A DNA stretch of 64,000 bases, from positions 124,001 to 188,000 of the forward strand of contig CAXSBC010000004.1 of NCBI GenBank assembly GCA_964236105.1, read 5' to 3'. Under the pieces are notes generated by a model. The model was not told the DNA's origin. It worked only from the letters and a program-made list of their open reading frames with translations, and did not search any database. The position numbers were made by a program, and so were the translations under genes. Source of the DNA: Lichenicola sp964236105 (GTDB taxonomy: Bacteria > Pseudomonadota > Alphaproteobacteria > Acetobacterales > Acetobacteraceae). This document shows, piece by piece, positions 9,625 through 19,486 of this stretch; positions within the stretch are counted from its first letter, which is position 1, and the number at the start of each line of letters is the position of its first letter.

Positions 9625-10761
9625 TCAGGCTCCGGTTGGTAGGGCGGGTGAAACGGCGGCTCGTGTCGGCCAGAGGGTGGCGGCAAGCCGCTCGAGCCAG
9701 GCGGCGGCCTTGTCGGCAGGCCTGTCCTCGATCATCCCGCGTTGCCGGTCGGGCCGATGGCCGGCCAGCGTTTCGCCGAGCGCCTGCTGCCACGCAGCCG
9801 CGGACGATGGCAAATGCGGCCGGACGCAGGCGACGCCGGCGGATGCCAGCGCCTCGGCCTTGCGGTGCTGCTCATCGAAATATCGCCATTCGGGGATGGC
9901 AAGCCAGGGCCTGGCCGCCGCCAGGATCTGCTGGCAGGTGGTGTTGCCGGCTGTCGCGACCACAAGATCGGCGGCGGCGACATAGGCCGCGGCATCGTCC
10001 ACCCAGCCGCGATGCTCGATGTTGGCAGGCTCGGTGGCATGCCAGTCCCGCTGGACGGGCCCGATCGTGATCCAGCGCGCGTCCGGATGGCTGCGGGCGC
10101 CGACGCCGAGCGGGGCCTGACCGAAGCCGCTGCCGCCGCCGCCGGCCATCACCAGGATCATGACCCTGTCCGGATCGATGCCGAGCCGCCGGCGCGCCGC
10201 CTCGCGCTCGACGAGCCGGGTGTCGACGCCCAGGCCGCCTGCGAAGCAGGTGCGCGCGCGGGTCGCGGCACTCCATTCCGGTTGCGCGAGAGCGATGTGG
10301 AAGGGCGCAAGCAGCCCGACCGCGCCGTCATACGCGGCCTGATGTCCCGCGTCGCCGCGATCGCCGTGCTGGAGGACCTTGACGTGCGGCACGCTGCAGA
10401 TCCGGGCGAGCTGCGCGATCTCGGCAGAAACGTCGCAGATCATCAGGGCAGGATCGGCGGTGTCGAACCAGGCGGCGATCGTGGCCATGGCACGACGGAT
10501 CGACGGCCATCCCAGGGGCGCGCAATGAAGCGTCGAGGGGGTGGACAGGTGATCCATCGACGTCGCTTCATCGCCGCGGGGCTCGAAGAGCGAGGGGATC
10601 GCGATGATCTTCGCGTTGCCCGGCAGGGGCGGGAAGATATCGTCCCGGGCGCAGAAGACAGCCAGTGGCCGGTCGGCGGGCAAGGCGTGCGCGATCGCCG
10701 CACATCGCTCGGCATGACCACGACCCTGATGATGGACGAAATAGCCGAAAGGCCGCGTCAT
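9625..10761 (-). CDS. MurG/GT28-like GT-B glycosyltransferase
   Basis: 378 residues. It starts MTRPFGYFVHHQGRGHAERC, resembling the Gly-rich first loop of GT28-type enzymes (GxGH). The C-terminal half has VMAGGGGSGFGQAP, HRGWVDDAAAYVAAADLVV and ATAGNTTCQQILAAARPWLAIP, which form the donor-binding half of glycosyltransferase 28 C-domain proteins. The family uses UDP-sugars; the substrate is unknown. It overlaps the upstream sucrose-phosphate-synthase-like gene by four bases and is followed at once by the GT2 gene, so one transcript is likely. Confidence 0.78.
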   Translation of the reverse strand: MTRPFGYFVHHQGRGHAERCAAIAHALPADRPLAVFCARDDIFPPLPGNAKIIAIPSLFEPRGDEATSMDHLSTPSTLHCAPLGWPSIRRAMATIAAWFDTADPALMICDVSAEIAQLARICSVPHVKVLQHGDRGDAGHQAAYDGAVGLLAPFHIALAQPEWSAATRARTCFAGGLGVDTRLVEREAARRRLGIDPDRVMILVMAGGGGSGFGQAPLGVGARSHPDARWITIGPVQRDWHATEPANIEHRGWVDDAAAYVAAADLVVATAGNTTCQQILAAARPWLAIPEWRYFDEQHRKAEALASAGVACVRPHLPSSAAAWQQALGETLAGHRPDRQRGMIEDRPADKAAAWLERLAATLWPTRAAVSPALPTGA

Positions 10762-12248
10762 GCCGCCGCCGCTCGACAGGGTGCCGGCAGGACGACGTCC
10801 CGTCCTGCCGACTGGCCGATCAGGGTCTCGTCGACATCAGGCGCACGTGTTCGCGGCGCACGGCACAGCGATGCATAGAGCGACACCGATCGTTCGGCAT
10901 AGCCGGACCAGTTGTAGCGCGAGACATTGCGCAGGGCTGCCCGGGACAGGCGGCGATGCAGATCCGCATCGGACACGATCCTGAGGCAGGCCATCCCGAT
11001 CGCGGTCCGATCGCGGGGGTCCACCAGCAGGCCGTGGCCGATCGTCTCGATGATCTCCACCGGACCCCCGTGGCGCGTCGCCACCACCGGCACGCCGGCT
11101 GCCGCGGCCTCGATCAGCGTCAGGCCGAACGGTTCATGCAGTGCCGGGTTCACGAACACGCCGCCGAGGGCCGCGCGCTCGTAAAGAGCTGTGACATCCG
11201 CCGAACTGTGCCGGGGCGGCAGCGCCACGCGTCCACGCAGGCGCTCGTCGCCGCAGAGCTCCTCGAGCTCCTGGATGACCTCCCGCTCCTCCGCAGACGA
11301 GTGTCTGCCGCCATGCTGGCCTGCGAGGATCACGAGGTTCGCCCGCTCGGCCAGGGTCGGTGTCGCGTCGAAGGCTCGCACCAACCCGGCCAGGTTCTTC
11401 TTGCGAACGGGGCGGGCGATCGCCAGCACGATCGGCTTGTGCGGGTCCTGCAACCAGTCGGCCAGCTTGCCGGGAAAGCTCGCGGGCCCATCGGGTCGCC
11501 CACGGCAAGGCACGCCGGGAGCAAGGCAGACCGTACGCGCCGCCGCCCCGGCGACGCCATAGGCATGCACCTGCCGATCCGACTCGTCACGGGTGGATAC
11601 GACGATCGCGTCGGCCGTCGCGATTGCGCGGCGCTCCGCGGCTATACGCTCATCGAGACCATCGCACTCCGGCTGCTGGGCACGCTTGTCGATGCCGAGC
11701 GCATGCGGGGTATAGATCAACGGAATGCCGAAGCGCCTGCATGCGGCCAGAGCCACGCCGGCAGCATCGGAGAAGTGCGCATGGATGACGCTCGGCAGGC
11801 GTGGCAGCGTTTGCAGGTGGTTGCAGAACGCAGCGGTGAAAGCAGGCAGATCGGCAGCCAGCGCCTCCTTCTCGAGATAGGCGCGTTCGTGTGTGGCGAT
11901 GCGATCTATGCTGATCCCGTCACCCAGCGTCTCGAAGGGCAGTGCGTGTTCGAGACCCAGTTGATCGTCGTCGAAAAGCCGCGTCACGATGGAAATTCTC
12001 GATACGCACGGCATCCTTGCCTGTGCGATCGCAGAGTCCAGGACATAGGCGATATGCCCGCCCGTATCGGCCGTGATACCGAAGTTTGTTGGCGGCGCTT
12101 TGAGGCATCCTCCAAGTGCTAGATGCAATATGAACAAGCTTCGTCCTGTTAAAGGCGGAACATCTATGAGGTTGCGAAGGGCCGGCTTCGGCATCAGGGC
12201 AGCGGACGGCGAGCTGAGCCAGTTGAACCGGCTCTCGTCTGCAAGCAT
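10758..12248 (-). CDS. Sucrose-phosphate-synthase-like family 4 glycosyltransferase, first gene of the GT operon
   Basis: 496 residues. The N-terminal block FILHLALGGCLKA ... DTGGHIAYVLDSA is the signature of sucrose synthase / sucrose-phosphate synthase type GT4 enzymes. HAHFSDAAGVALAACRRFGIP and YTPHALGIDKRAQ follow. The C-terminal half has LAIARPVRKKNLAGLVRAF and FVNPALHEPFGLTLIEAAAAGVPVV (19-residue core of the EX7E site), then ATRHGGPVEII. No sucrose-phosphate phosphatase gene is next to it, so true sucrose synthesis is not shown. Partnered with three other GTs, it may build a glycan or glycolipid. Start codons further in are possible (for example before the SPS block), because the first ~30 residues are not conserved. 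Confidence 0.8.
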   Translation of the reverse strand: MLADESRFNWLSSPSAALMPKPALRNLIDVPPLTGRSLFILHLALGGCLKAPPTNFGITADTGGHIAYVLDSAIAQARMPCVSRISIVTRLFDDDQLGLEHALPFETLGDGISIDRIATHERAYLEKEALAADLPAFTAAFCNHLQTLPRLPSVIHAHFSDAAGVALAACRRFGIPLIYTPHALGIDKRAQQPECDGLDERIAAERRAIATADAIVVSTRDESDRQVHAYGVAGAAARTVCLAPGVPCRGRPDGPASFPGKLADWLQDPHKPIVLAIARPVRKKNLAGLVRAFDATPTLAERANLVILAGQHGGRHSSAEEREVIQELEELCGDERLRGRVALPPRHSSADVTALYERAALGGVFVNPALHEPFGLTLIEAAAAGVPVVATRHGGPVEIIETIGHGLLVDPRDRTAIGMACLRIVSDADLHRRLSRAALRNVSRYNWSGYAERSVSLYASLCRAPRTRAPDVDETLIGQSAGRDVVLPAPCRAAAA

Positions 12249-12593
12249 GCAAGCCTTATCTTATTGACGCTTACTCGTCTAGAAGAAGGTTGGGCGCACG
12301 CTTGATGACGCCGTGCTGCACGTGGTGGGACGTGACAGCGCGCTCAAGCTGTCCGGCGAAGACGGCGTCGATGGCCGGGCTGCCACGATATGTCGCTTGC
12401 CGGCGATATCGCAAACCGGCTTCAGTTCGCTGGTTGGCACTGGAACGTTCTCGTCCGGCAGCCGATGGCGTCATGATACGGATGCTCACGCGCGCGAGTG
12501 ATTCAGTCTGGACGTCGACGAGACGGGTTTTACTTTCGCGCGTTGGATGCAGGTCGCCCGGCGCGACGCGGCCCGGCGCCTGTCGCTCCCGGT
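12249..12593. other. Intergenic region, probable promoter of the GT operon
   Basis: About 345 bases between the tricorn-like gene and the start of the GT operon, both on the minus strand. The stretch right upstream of the GT operon (12250-12300) is relatively AT-rich. A 72-codon minus frame (12271-12489) has no family resemblance and I do not call it. Confidence 0.4.
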
Positions 12594-15500
12594 TCAGCTC
12601 GGCGCCGGCAGGATCGGATGCTTGTCCGGCGCGGCCGGCCGCGGGAAGCTCGGCGTCGGGTTCTTCTGCAGCAGCGACATCGCCTCATCGACCGCCCGCT
12701 CGAGCTGGGGGTCGTGGCCCTGGCGGATCCGTTCGGGATCGGCCGACACCTCGATGTCCGGCGGGATGCCGGTATTCTCGACCTCCCACTGCCCGTGCGT
12801 GCCGTAGATCGCCCAGCGCGGCGCGGTGACGGTGCCGCCATCCATCAGCTTCGGATAGCCGCCGATGCCGACCAGCCCGCCCCAGGTGCGCTCGCCGACC
12901 AGCGGCCCGACCTTGTTCTTGGTGAACAGCCACGGCAGCGCATCCCCGCCCGAACCGGACATCTCGTTGATGATCATCACCTTGGGTCCGAAGATCGCCT
13001 GCGCCGGCTCGACGATCGCCTCGCCCTCGCGCGTCTCGTTGACCATCTGCGGCGTGCGGCGGAGCTGGTCGATGATGTAGTCGGCGATGTCGCCGCCATG
13101 GTTGAAGCGCTCGTCGATCACCGCCGCCTGATGCCCGACCTGCGCGAAATAGTAGCGGTTGAAGTTGGCGAACCCGCCGCTCGCCGTGTCGGGCAGGTAG
13201 ACATAGGCGACCTTGCCGCCCGACAGCCGATCGACCGTACGACGGTTCTGCTCCATCCACGATCGCAGGCGGAGCGCGGTCTCGCTCGCCACCGGCACCA
13301 CCGTCACCTGCCGCGCGCCCTGGCCGTCGGCGGTCGGTCCCACCGTCAGCACGGTGCGCTTGCTGGCCAGGCCGTCGAACGCCGCATAGAGCTCCCGGTC
13401 CACGGACACCGGACGGCCGTTCACCGCGAGCAAAAACTCGCCCTCCTTCACCTGGATCCCCGGCTGGCTCAGGGGCGCCACCAGCTTCGGGTTCCAGTTC
13501 TCGCCGCGCAGGATGCGGGTGATCCTCCAGTGGCCGTCCGACACCGCATAGTCGGCGCCGAGCAGGCCGACGGCGGCCTTGGGCTGGGCCGGCAGGTCGC
13601 CGCCGCGGATGAAGGTGTGGCCGACGGCGATGTGGCCGGTCATCTCCGCGAACAGGACGTTGAGGTCCTGACGGGCGCCGAGGCCGGCCAGGAACGGCGC
13701 GTAGGTGCGGATCGCCGCCTGCTCGTCGAGGCCGTGCAGATGCGGGTCGTAGAAGAAGTCGCGCTCGATGCGCCAGGTCTCGTCGAACATCTGTCGCCAT
13801 TCGGCGCGCGGATCGACCCAGACCGAGACCTGGTCCAGCTTCAGCGTGTGCTGCGCGTCCTTGCCTTCGGGCTTGAGCGGCGCATCGGCCGGCGCCACGA
13901 TCCAGTCCTTCTTGCGCTCCAGCAGCATGTGCGTGCCGTCTGCGGACACCGAGACACTGTCGGCCTTCACGTCGGAGGCCAGCGCCTTGTTCTCGCGCTT
14001 CTTGAGATCGAACCGGAACAGGGTCTGGGTCGGCTCGTCCTCGTGGTCCTGGAGATCCTCGTCGGTCTGCGCGGGCGGCTTGGTGAGGGTGTACACCACG
14101 CCTTCGGTGCCGACCTCCAGTCCGGCGAAGTTGGCGCGCTCGATCGGCAGGGCCACGATGCGCTGGTCGAGCCCGTCGAGATCGATCGTCACCGGGGCCG
14201 GCGGCGGCGGCGGGCCGTGCGGCTTGGCCGGGTCGGCGTCGGCCGGGGCGCCGGAGGACGCGTCGGATGACGGCTCGGGCGCCGGGTCGGAGCCGCCCTC
14301 GTCATGGGACGGATGCGCGCTCGCGGTCCTGGGGCCAGGACGCGGCTCGTCTGCGGCACTCTCCTCGTCGCTCTGCGGCGCGATCGGCGACGGCAGATCC
14401 TTGCGGAGCACCATCACGTAGGCCGCCCCGTCCACGGCCCGCCCCATCGACGACATGTCGAGCCAGCCGGCGCCGAGTCCGACGCTGGTGCTGGCGGTGA
14501 AGTAGAGATACTTGCCGTTCCGGTCGAAGCGGGGAAACGCCACGTCGCTCAGCCCGTCGGTCAGCTGCGTCGCCCGGCTGCTGTCGAGCGAGTAGGCGAA
14601 GGCTGCATGCAGGTGGTTGGGCAGCTGCTTGGTGTAGGCGATCCAGCGGCTGTCGAACGACCAGGCGGGATCGAAGCGGAAGAACGGCGTGTCGTAGCGG
14701 TCGGTGTCGATCCGCACCGGCTTGGCGGCGCCGGACAGATCGACCATCCACAGGATCAGGCGCTTGTCGTGATAGACGAGCTTCTTCGAATCCGGCGACC
14801 ACTGGATGCCGTAGAAGAACGAGCCGGGCTCGCCGAGCGGGATGGCGCGCACCGTGCCCAGCCCGTCGGCCGGACGGATCCGGAGCGCGTACTCGCCGGA
14901 CTCGTCGGAGAAATAGGCGACGCTGCGCCCGTCCGGCGACGGCGCCGGGTCGCGGTCCGCGACACCGGGCGACTGGGTGAGGTTGCGGACATCGCCCTTG
15001 TCGGCCGGCACGGACAGGATCTCGCCGCGCGCCTCGATCACCACCCGCTTGCCGGATGCGGTGATGCGGGCATGCTCGATCTGGTCGGGCTTGACCGTCT
15101 CGAAATGCGGCCGCACCTGCGGCAGATCGGCGGTGACGGTCACCGGGACGGTCTCCAGGCGGCGGGTGTCGGTGTGGAACAGCTCCAGCCGGCCGAAATG
15201 GTCGATGACGATGCCGTCCGGGCCGGCCGAGGCGGATGCCATCGAGAAGCCGTGCGCGTTGTCCACGAGCCGGGTCGCGCCGCCGCCACTGCCGCCGGGG
15301 TCGTAGGCGTAGAGCGTGGTGGGGCCGTCGCGGTCGGACAGGAAATAGATGCTGGACCCGACCCACATCGGGTCACGGTCGTTGCTGTTCGGGCGCGGCA
15401 GCGGGGAGACGTGGGAGTCGCTCAGCCGGGCGATCCAGATCCGGGCCGTCTGGCCGCCGCGATAGCCCTTCCAGGCCGGCTGCCACTGGTTGATCGGCGA

Positions 15501-16049
15501 GTAGGCGATCTGGCTGCCATCGGGCGAGAAGCTGCCCTCCTCACCGGAGGGAAGCGGCAGCGGCGTCGGCACGCCGCCATCGGCCGGCACGAGGTAGAGC
15601 TGGTCGAGATCGCGCGGCACGGCACGTGGGCTGCGGAACAGGATCGAGCGGCTGTCCGGCGTCCAGCCGACCGCCTCGTCGGCGCCCGGGTGGAAGGTCA
15701 GCCGCTTCGGCTCGCCGCCCTCGGCCGGCACCACGTAGACGTCGGTGTTGCCGTCATAGCGGCCGGTGAAGGCGATCCTGCTGCCGTCGGGCGAGAAGAT
15801 CGGATGGCTCAGCTGGCCCTCGCCGCTGACCAGCCGCTCGGCACGGCCGCCGGCGCGCGGAACCGTCCAGATCTCGCCCGCATAGTCGAAGGCGATGCTG
15901 GTGCGCGACAGGGTCGGATGCTGCAGCAGCAGCGGCGGCGATCCGGCAGGGGGCTGCGAGGATTGTCCGGCAGCAGGAACCGCCGGCTGTGCAAGGGCCG
16001 GTGCCGTGGCGAGGAGTGAAAGGCTGAGCATGACGAGACTGTGACGCAA
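12594..16049 (-). CDS. Secreted tricorn-protease-like S41 peptidase
   Basis: 1151 residues. A signal peptide (MRHSLVMLSLSLLATAPALA) leads the mature chain to the periplasm. Residues about 45-600 are a beta-propeller region with WD40-like/PD40 repeats (FSPDGSRIAFTGRYDGNTD, WTPDSRSILFRSP, PSPDGRSVAYFSDESG). A Pro/Glu/Asp-rich, low-complexity insert lies around 575-620. The catalytic half follows: His811 in VGHTFIRGG matches the tricorn catalytic His, a PDZ-like segment (VKEGEFLLAVNGRPV) sits near 870, and the S41 core carries the nucleophilic Ser within NEMSGSGGDALP (1031-1033). Tricorn relatives act on peptides of moderate size as large assemblies. The gene stands alone, so a housekeeping role in periplasmic peptide breakdown is inferred from the family only. 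Confidence 0.9.
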   Translation of the reverse strand: MRHSLVMLSLSLLATAPALAQPAVPAAGQSSQPPAGSPPLLLQHPTLSRTSIAFDYAGEIWTVPRAGGRAERLVSGEGQLSHPIFSPDGSRIAFTGRYDGNTDVYVVPAEGGEPKRLTFHPGADEAVGWTPDSRSILFRSPRAVPRDLDQLYLVPADGGVPTPLPLPSGEEGSFSPDGSQIAYSPINQWQPAWKGYRGGQTARIWIARLSDSHVSPLPRPNSNDRDPMWVGSSIYFLSDRDGPTTLYAYDPGGSGGGATRLVDNAHGFSMASASAGPDGIVIDHFGRLELFHTDTRRLETVPVTVTADLPQVRPHFETVKPDQIEHARITASGKRVVIEARGEILSVPADKGDVRNLTQSPGVADRDPAPSPDGRSVAYFSDESGEYALRIRPADGLGTVRAIPLGEPGSFFYGIQWSPDSKKLVYHDKRLILWMVDLSGAAKPVRIDTDRYDTPFFRFDPAWSFDSRWIAYTKQLPNHLHAAFAYSLDSSRATQLTDGLSDVAFPRFDRNGKYLYFTASTSVGLGAGWLDMSSMGRAVDGAAYVMVLRKDLPSPIAPQSDEESAADEPRPGPRTASAHPSHDEGGSDPAPEPSSDASSGAPADADPAKPHGPPPPPAPVTIDLDGLDQRIVALPIERANFAGLEVGTEGVVYTLTKPPAQTDEDLQDHEDEPTQTLFRFDLKKRENKALASDVKADSVSVSADGTHMLLERKKDWIVAPADAPLKPEGKDAQHTLKLDQVSVWVDPRAEWRQMFDETWRIERDFFYDPHLHGLDEQAAIRTYAPFLAGLGARQDLNVLFAEMTGHIAVGHTFIRGGDLPAQPKAAVGLLGADYAVSDGHWRITRILRGENWNPKLVAPLSQPGIQVKEGEFLLAVNGRPVSVDRELYAAFDGLASKRTVLTVGPTADGQGARQVTVVPVASETALRLRSWMEQNRRTVDRLSGGKVAYVYLPDTASGGFANFNRYYFAQVGHQAAVIDERFNHGGDIADYIIDQLRRTPQMVNETREGEAIVEPAQAIFGPKVMIINEMSGSGGDALPWLFTKNKVGPLVGERTWGGLVGIGGYPKLMDGGTVTAPRWAIYGTHGQWEVENTGIPPDIEVSADPERIRQGHDPQLERAVDEAMSLLQKNPTPSFPRPAAPDKHPILPAPS

Positions 16050-16612
16050 CGAGGTTCCTCACGACGATCGGACCAGCCAGCACGATCCCAGGCGATGAGA
16101 CTGCTGACAAGCGGCTTCCGGCGCGGTGAGGCAGGGCAGGAGCTTACCGGATGAGGCGCGGCGCGGATTCTGGCACGCTTTCGATGGCGGCCGGCGCGAC
16201 GTCGAGCAGGCACCGCCTGTCGGCCATGGTCTCAGCGAACCAGCTTGGTCGCGGAATAAAAAGCGCTACCACCATATCTCGAAAGCTTCGTCCAATCAGG
16301 GTTGGCCGGTCCATGAGGCGAGCTTGCAGCGGCATTGCGGCCTGATAGTCGGTTTGGATGAAGCCATCCCGTCACAATGGACCGCGCTGCTGCAAATACG
16401 TGAGGTAGTCAGCCACTCTTTTCGGATTTCAAAAGAATCATCCGAGAACCGATCTTTCGTCAACTACGATGTTGGCGAGACGGAAGATCGAAGACGAGAG
16501 TTCGCACCGTCCGCCGGAGAAGTGAAAGTCGCGGTGTCGTGGGGCGCTTGGGCTCGGCAGCCAGTTTCAGCGCCAGCCTTCGCCGGCCTTCCATGACAGC
16601 TGGCGAGCGTCC
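16050..16612. other. Intergenic region, nothing recognised
   Basis: 563 bases between two minus-strand genes. A 156-codon plus frame (16126-16596) and shorter minus frames exist, but their composition is not protein-like and no family is evident. Bases 16400-16480 are relatively AT-rich. The promoter of the tricorn-like gene should lie just above 16050. Confidence 0.4.
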
Positions 16613-17911
16613 CTAATCCAGCGGCCGGCCAGCGGTTTCGCGGAATCGCAACACCGCCGGCAGTGACACCAGCGCGCCCAGCATGACGTAGTAGGTGACG
16701 GCGATCGGCTGACCGGTGCGGGCGATCAGCCAGGCGGCGATGAATGGCGCAAAGCCGCCGAACACCATCGAGGACAGGTTGTAGGCGGTGTTGAGTCCCG
16801 ACAACCGTCGCCGGGTCGGGAACATCTCCACCAGGGCGACCGTCATGCTGCCGATGAACAACCCGCAATTGGCGCTCAGCGCGGCCTGGATCGCCAGGCC
16901 GACGAGGAGGCTGTCCGACGCGAGCAGCAGACGCACCAGCGGATAGGACAGGAACAGAAACACGAGGCAGCTCACGACCAGCACCGGCTTGCGGCCGATG
17001 CGGTCGGACAAGGCGCCGGAGCCGACCACGGCGACCCCGGTGAACACAGTCGCGAGCGCCGTGGACCACAAGGCGCGGTCGGCGCTCCAGTGCAGCGACT
17101 GCTGCAGGAAGGTCGGGAAGTAGGACAGGAACACGTAGATCGCCACCGACTGCACCGCCACGAAGCAGAAGGCAAACGCCATGGTGCGCCAGGGAAGCGG
17201 CGGCACCATAACGGGCTCGGATCCGGCGTTCTCTTCGCGAATCGCCCGGAACACCGGCGTCTCGTCGATGCGCCGGCGCGCCAGCAGTCCCAGCGGGCCG
17301 ATCAGCGCGCCGAGCAGGAATGGGACGCGCCATCCCCAGCTACCCATCGCGGCCGGACCGAGCGCCGTGCTCAACGCGGCCGCGACCGCCGTGCCCGTGA
17401 GCTGGCCGAGAAAGATGCTGCCGGTATGGCAGCTGCCCAGCAGGCCGCGTCGATGCGCCGGTGCCCACTCCGCCAGGAAGGAGGCGGAACTGCCCCATTC
17501 GCCGCCGGCGGAGAAGCCCTGCAGCGCCCTCGCCAGCACCAGCAGCGCCGGCGCGGCCAGGCCGATGGTCGCGTAGCCAGGCAGCAGCCCGATCAGCACG
17601 GTGCCGGTCGCCATCAGCCCGATGGTCAGCAACAGCGCGAACTTGCGCCCCCTGCGGTCGCCGATCGCGCCGATCAGGATGCCGCCGAGCGGGCGGGCCA
17701 CGAAGCCGATCCCGAACACCGCGAAGGTGGACAACAAGGCCACCGTCGGGGTGGAGCGAGAAAAGAACTGCCTGGCGATGAGCGGCGCCAGAAACGCGTA
17801 GACGGTGAAGTCGTACCATTCGAGCGCATTGCCGAGCACGGCCGCGATCACCACGCGAACCAGGCCAGGCGGAACCGTATGGCCGGCAGAGGCGGCGGTC
17901 GCGCGTGTCAT
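16613..17911 (-). CDS. MFS transporter of the metabolite:H+ symporter (MHS) family
   Basis: 432 residues with 12 predicted helices. It carries the MHS family marks: GNALEWYDFTVYAFLAPLIA in helix 1, the MFS loop motif GAIGDRRGRK between helices 2 and 3, QGFSAGGEWGSSASFLAEWA in helix 4, and DRIGRKPVLV between helices 8 and 9. Family members (ProP, KgtP, CitA, ShiA) import organic acids, osmolytes or shikimate with protons; the substrate here cannot be told. AAGGGA precedes the ATG. It lies 192 bases downstream of an SDR dehydrogenase on the same strand, which might act on the imported compound. Confidence 0.88.
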   Translation of the reverse strand: MTRATAASAGHTVPPGLVRVVIAAVLGNALEWYDFTVYAFLAPLIARQFFSRSTPTVALLSTFAVFGIGFVARPLGGILIGAIGDRRGRKFALLLTIGLMATGTVLIGLLPGYATIGLAAPALLVLARALQGFSAGGEWGSSASFLAEWAPAHRRGLLGSCHTGSIFLGQLTGTAVAAALSTALGPAAMGSWGWRVPFLLGALIGPLGLLARRRIDETPVFRAIREENAGSEPVMVPPLPWRTMAFAFCFVAVQSVAIYVFLSYFPTFLQQSLHWSADRALWSTALATVFTGVAVVGSGALSDRIGRKPVLVVSCLVFLFLSYPLVRLLLASDSLLVGLAIQAALSANCGLFIGSMTVALVEMFPTRRRLSGLNTAYNLSSMVFGGFAPFIAAWLIARTGQPIAVTYYVMLGALVSLPAVLRFRETAGRPLD

Positions 17912-18103
17912 GGGCCTGTCCCTTCCCGTTCCACCGGTTATGAACGCCGGTTCGCGTTTCGGACAATGGGCGAGCAGCCACCAGGCCCATGGAGACTGAT
18001 GCCCGTCGAGGCTCCGGTCCAGCCAGCACAGCCCCGAGCAATCGCCAGCAACGCGTCATGGCGATGCATGTCCGCTCGGCTCAGAAGATGTGGCGAGGTC
18101 CTT

Positions 18104-18895
18104 TCAAGGCATCAGCTGGCCGCCATTGACCTCGATGATCTGGCCGGTAACGTAGCCGGACAGCGACGGGGAGGCGAGAAACAGGAAGGCGCCGACGCAT
18201 TCCTCCGGATCGCCGACGCGGTTCATCGGCACGGTCCGCCGCTGCTGGTCGAGCTGCTCGGGACTGGTGTAGCGGTCGTGGAACGGCGTGGTGATGATGC
18301 CAGGTGCTACGCCGTTGACGCGAATGTTGTCGCCGACGAATTCCTTGGCATGGCCGCGGGTGATGGTGGACACGAAGCCCTTGGACGCCGCGTACAGGAT
18401 GGCGCCGCCGCCGCCGCCGTTGCGCGCGGCGATCGAGGTGGTGTTGATGATGAAGCCGCCCTTCCGGCGCAGGAACGGCAGCGCCGCCCGGGTCGCGGCA
18501 AGCACGGAGCGCGCGTTCAGGTTCATCACCCGCTCGAAATGTGCGTCGGTCATCTCCGCCGTCGGTATCCGGCCCAGCATGCCGCCGGCGTTGTTGATCA
18601 GGCCGTCAAGCGTGCCGAGCTTGTCTGCGGCCTCCTCCACGACGCGCTCGGTCTCGCCGTCGGCCGATACGTCGCCGCGCACCAGCACGGCGCTGCCGCC
18701 GGCGGCAGCGACCTCGTCCAGCAGCGTCCGCGCCGGATCCTCGCTTGCATTGTAGTGGATCGCGACCCTGGCGCCCTGTGCGGCAAATGCCCGCACCAGC
18801 GCAGCGCCGATCCCGGTCGAAGCGCCGGTGATCAGCACGGCCTTGCCGTCGAGGTCCGGGATCCGGATGGAAGACTTGTCTGGTTGCTCTGCCAT
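18104..18895 (-). CDS. SDR-family NAD(P)-dependent oxidoreductase
   Basis: 263 residues from the ATG at 18895, chosen because AGGAG lies 8 bases ahead; a longer frame starts at 18928. It is a classical short-chain dehydrogenase/reductase: cofactor loop TGASTGIG near the N terminus, NNAGG after beta-4, catalytic Ser in INTTSIAARN, Tyr and Lys in YAASKG, then APGIITTPF and the C-terminal GQIIEVNGGQ. The resemblance is to the FabG / glucose dehydrogenase type. The substrate is unknown. It may form a unit with the MHS transporter downstream. Confidence 0.88.
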   Translation of the reverse strand: MAEQPDKSSIRIPDLDGKAVLITGASTGIGAALVRAFAAQGARVAIHYNASEDPARTLLDEVAAAGGSAVLVRGDVSADGETERVVEEAADKLGTLDGLINNAGGMLGRIPTAEMTDAHFERVMNLNARSVLAATRAALPFLRRKGGFIINTTSIAARNGGGGGAILYAASKGFVSTITRGHAKEFVGDNIRVNGVAPGIITTPFHDRYTSPEQLDQQRRTVPMNRVGDPEECVGAFLFLASPSLSGYVTGQIIEVNGGQLMP

Positions 18896-19486
18896 GGCTG
18901 TCGCTCCTGTCTTCGTCATGCAGCGCACCGCACTGCCGATCGTTCACTCACGAGGCCGGAACGAGACCACCAGCAGATGGCAGGGCGGTCCAGCAGGTGG
19001 AGCAGCCTTTGTGCCGACCGCTCGTGGCGCAAGAATGTGGAGCTTGCCCGCATCCACGCCACGATCGGCGCGAAGTGCCGTCGAAGTTCATCATGGAAGC
19101 TCCGGGACAGCATCACCCGCTCGACCAGGCCTGTCCTGTCGAGTTCGCGCCTCCCGCGCGCCCGTATCTTTGCGGCCCTCGACCAGCCGCTGGTTGACGA
19201 TCATGCCCTGGACGGTCCGATAGATCGCCCGGCGCCGGAGCACCCGGCTCGCTGGGCGACGAGGTGATCGAGCCGATGATCGCGCTGACGCTGGAGCCGC
19301 AGCCCGCAGGAGCGACCCTATAGGCGCGAACTCAAGGGGATTTGCCGCCTCCTCCGGTTGTCAGGTTGCAAGCCGATCCTGACCCGGAGCGGTCGCTCAG
19401 GCAGGTGTCGCGTTTCCCCGATAGCGGGCATCGGCCTCGCCCAGGAGCCGGTCCCCGACAACCTCCGGTGACAAGACTTCGGTAGA
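18896..19486. other. Intergenic region with possible decayed gene
   Basis: About 590 bases with no intact gene. A minus frame (18916-19116, SFHDELRRHFAPIVAWMRAS ...) and a frame just above it (about 19120-19260, YRTVQGMIVNQRLVEGRK) read like pieces of real protein separated by shifts and stops, but I cannot name the family. Confidence 0.4.
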
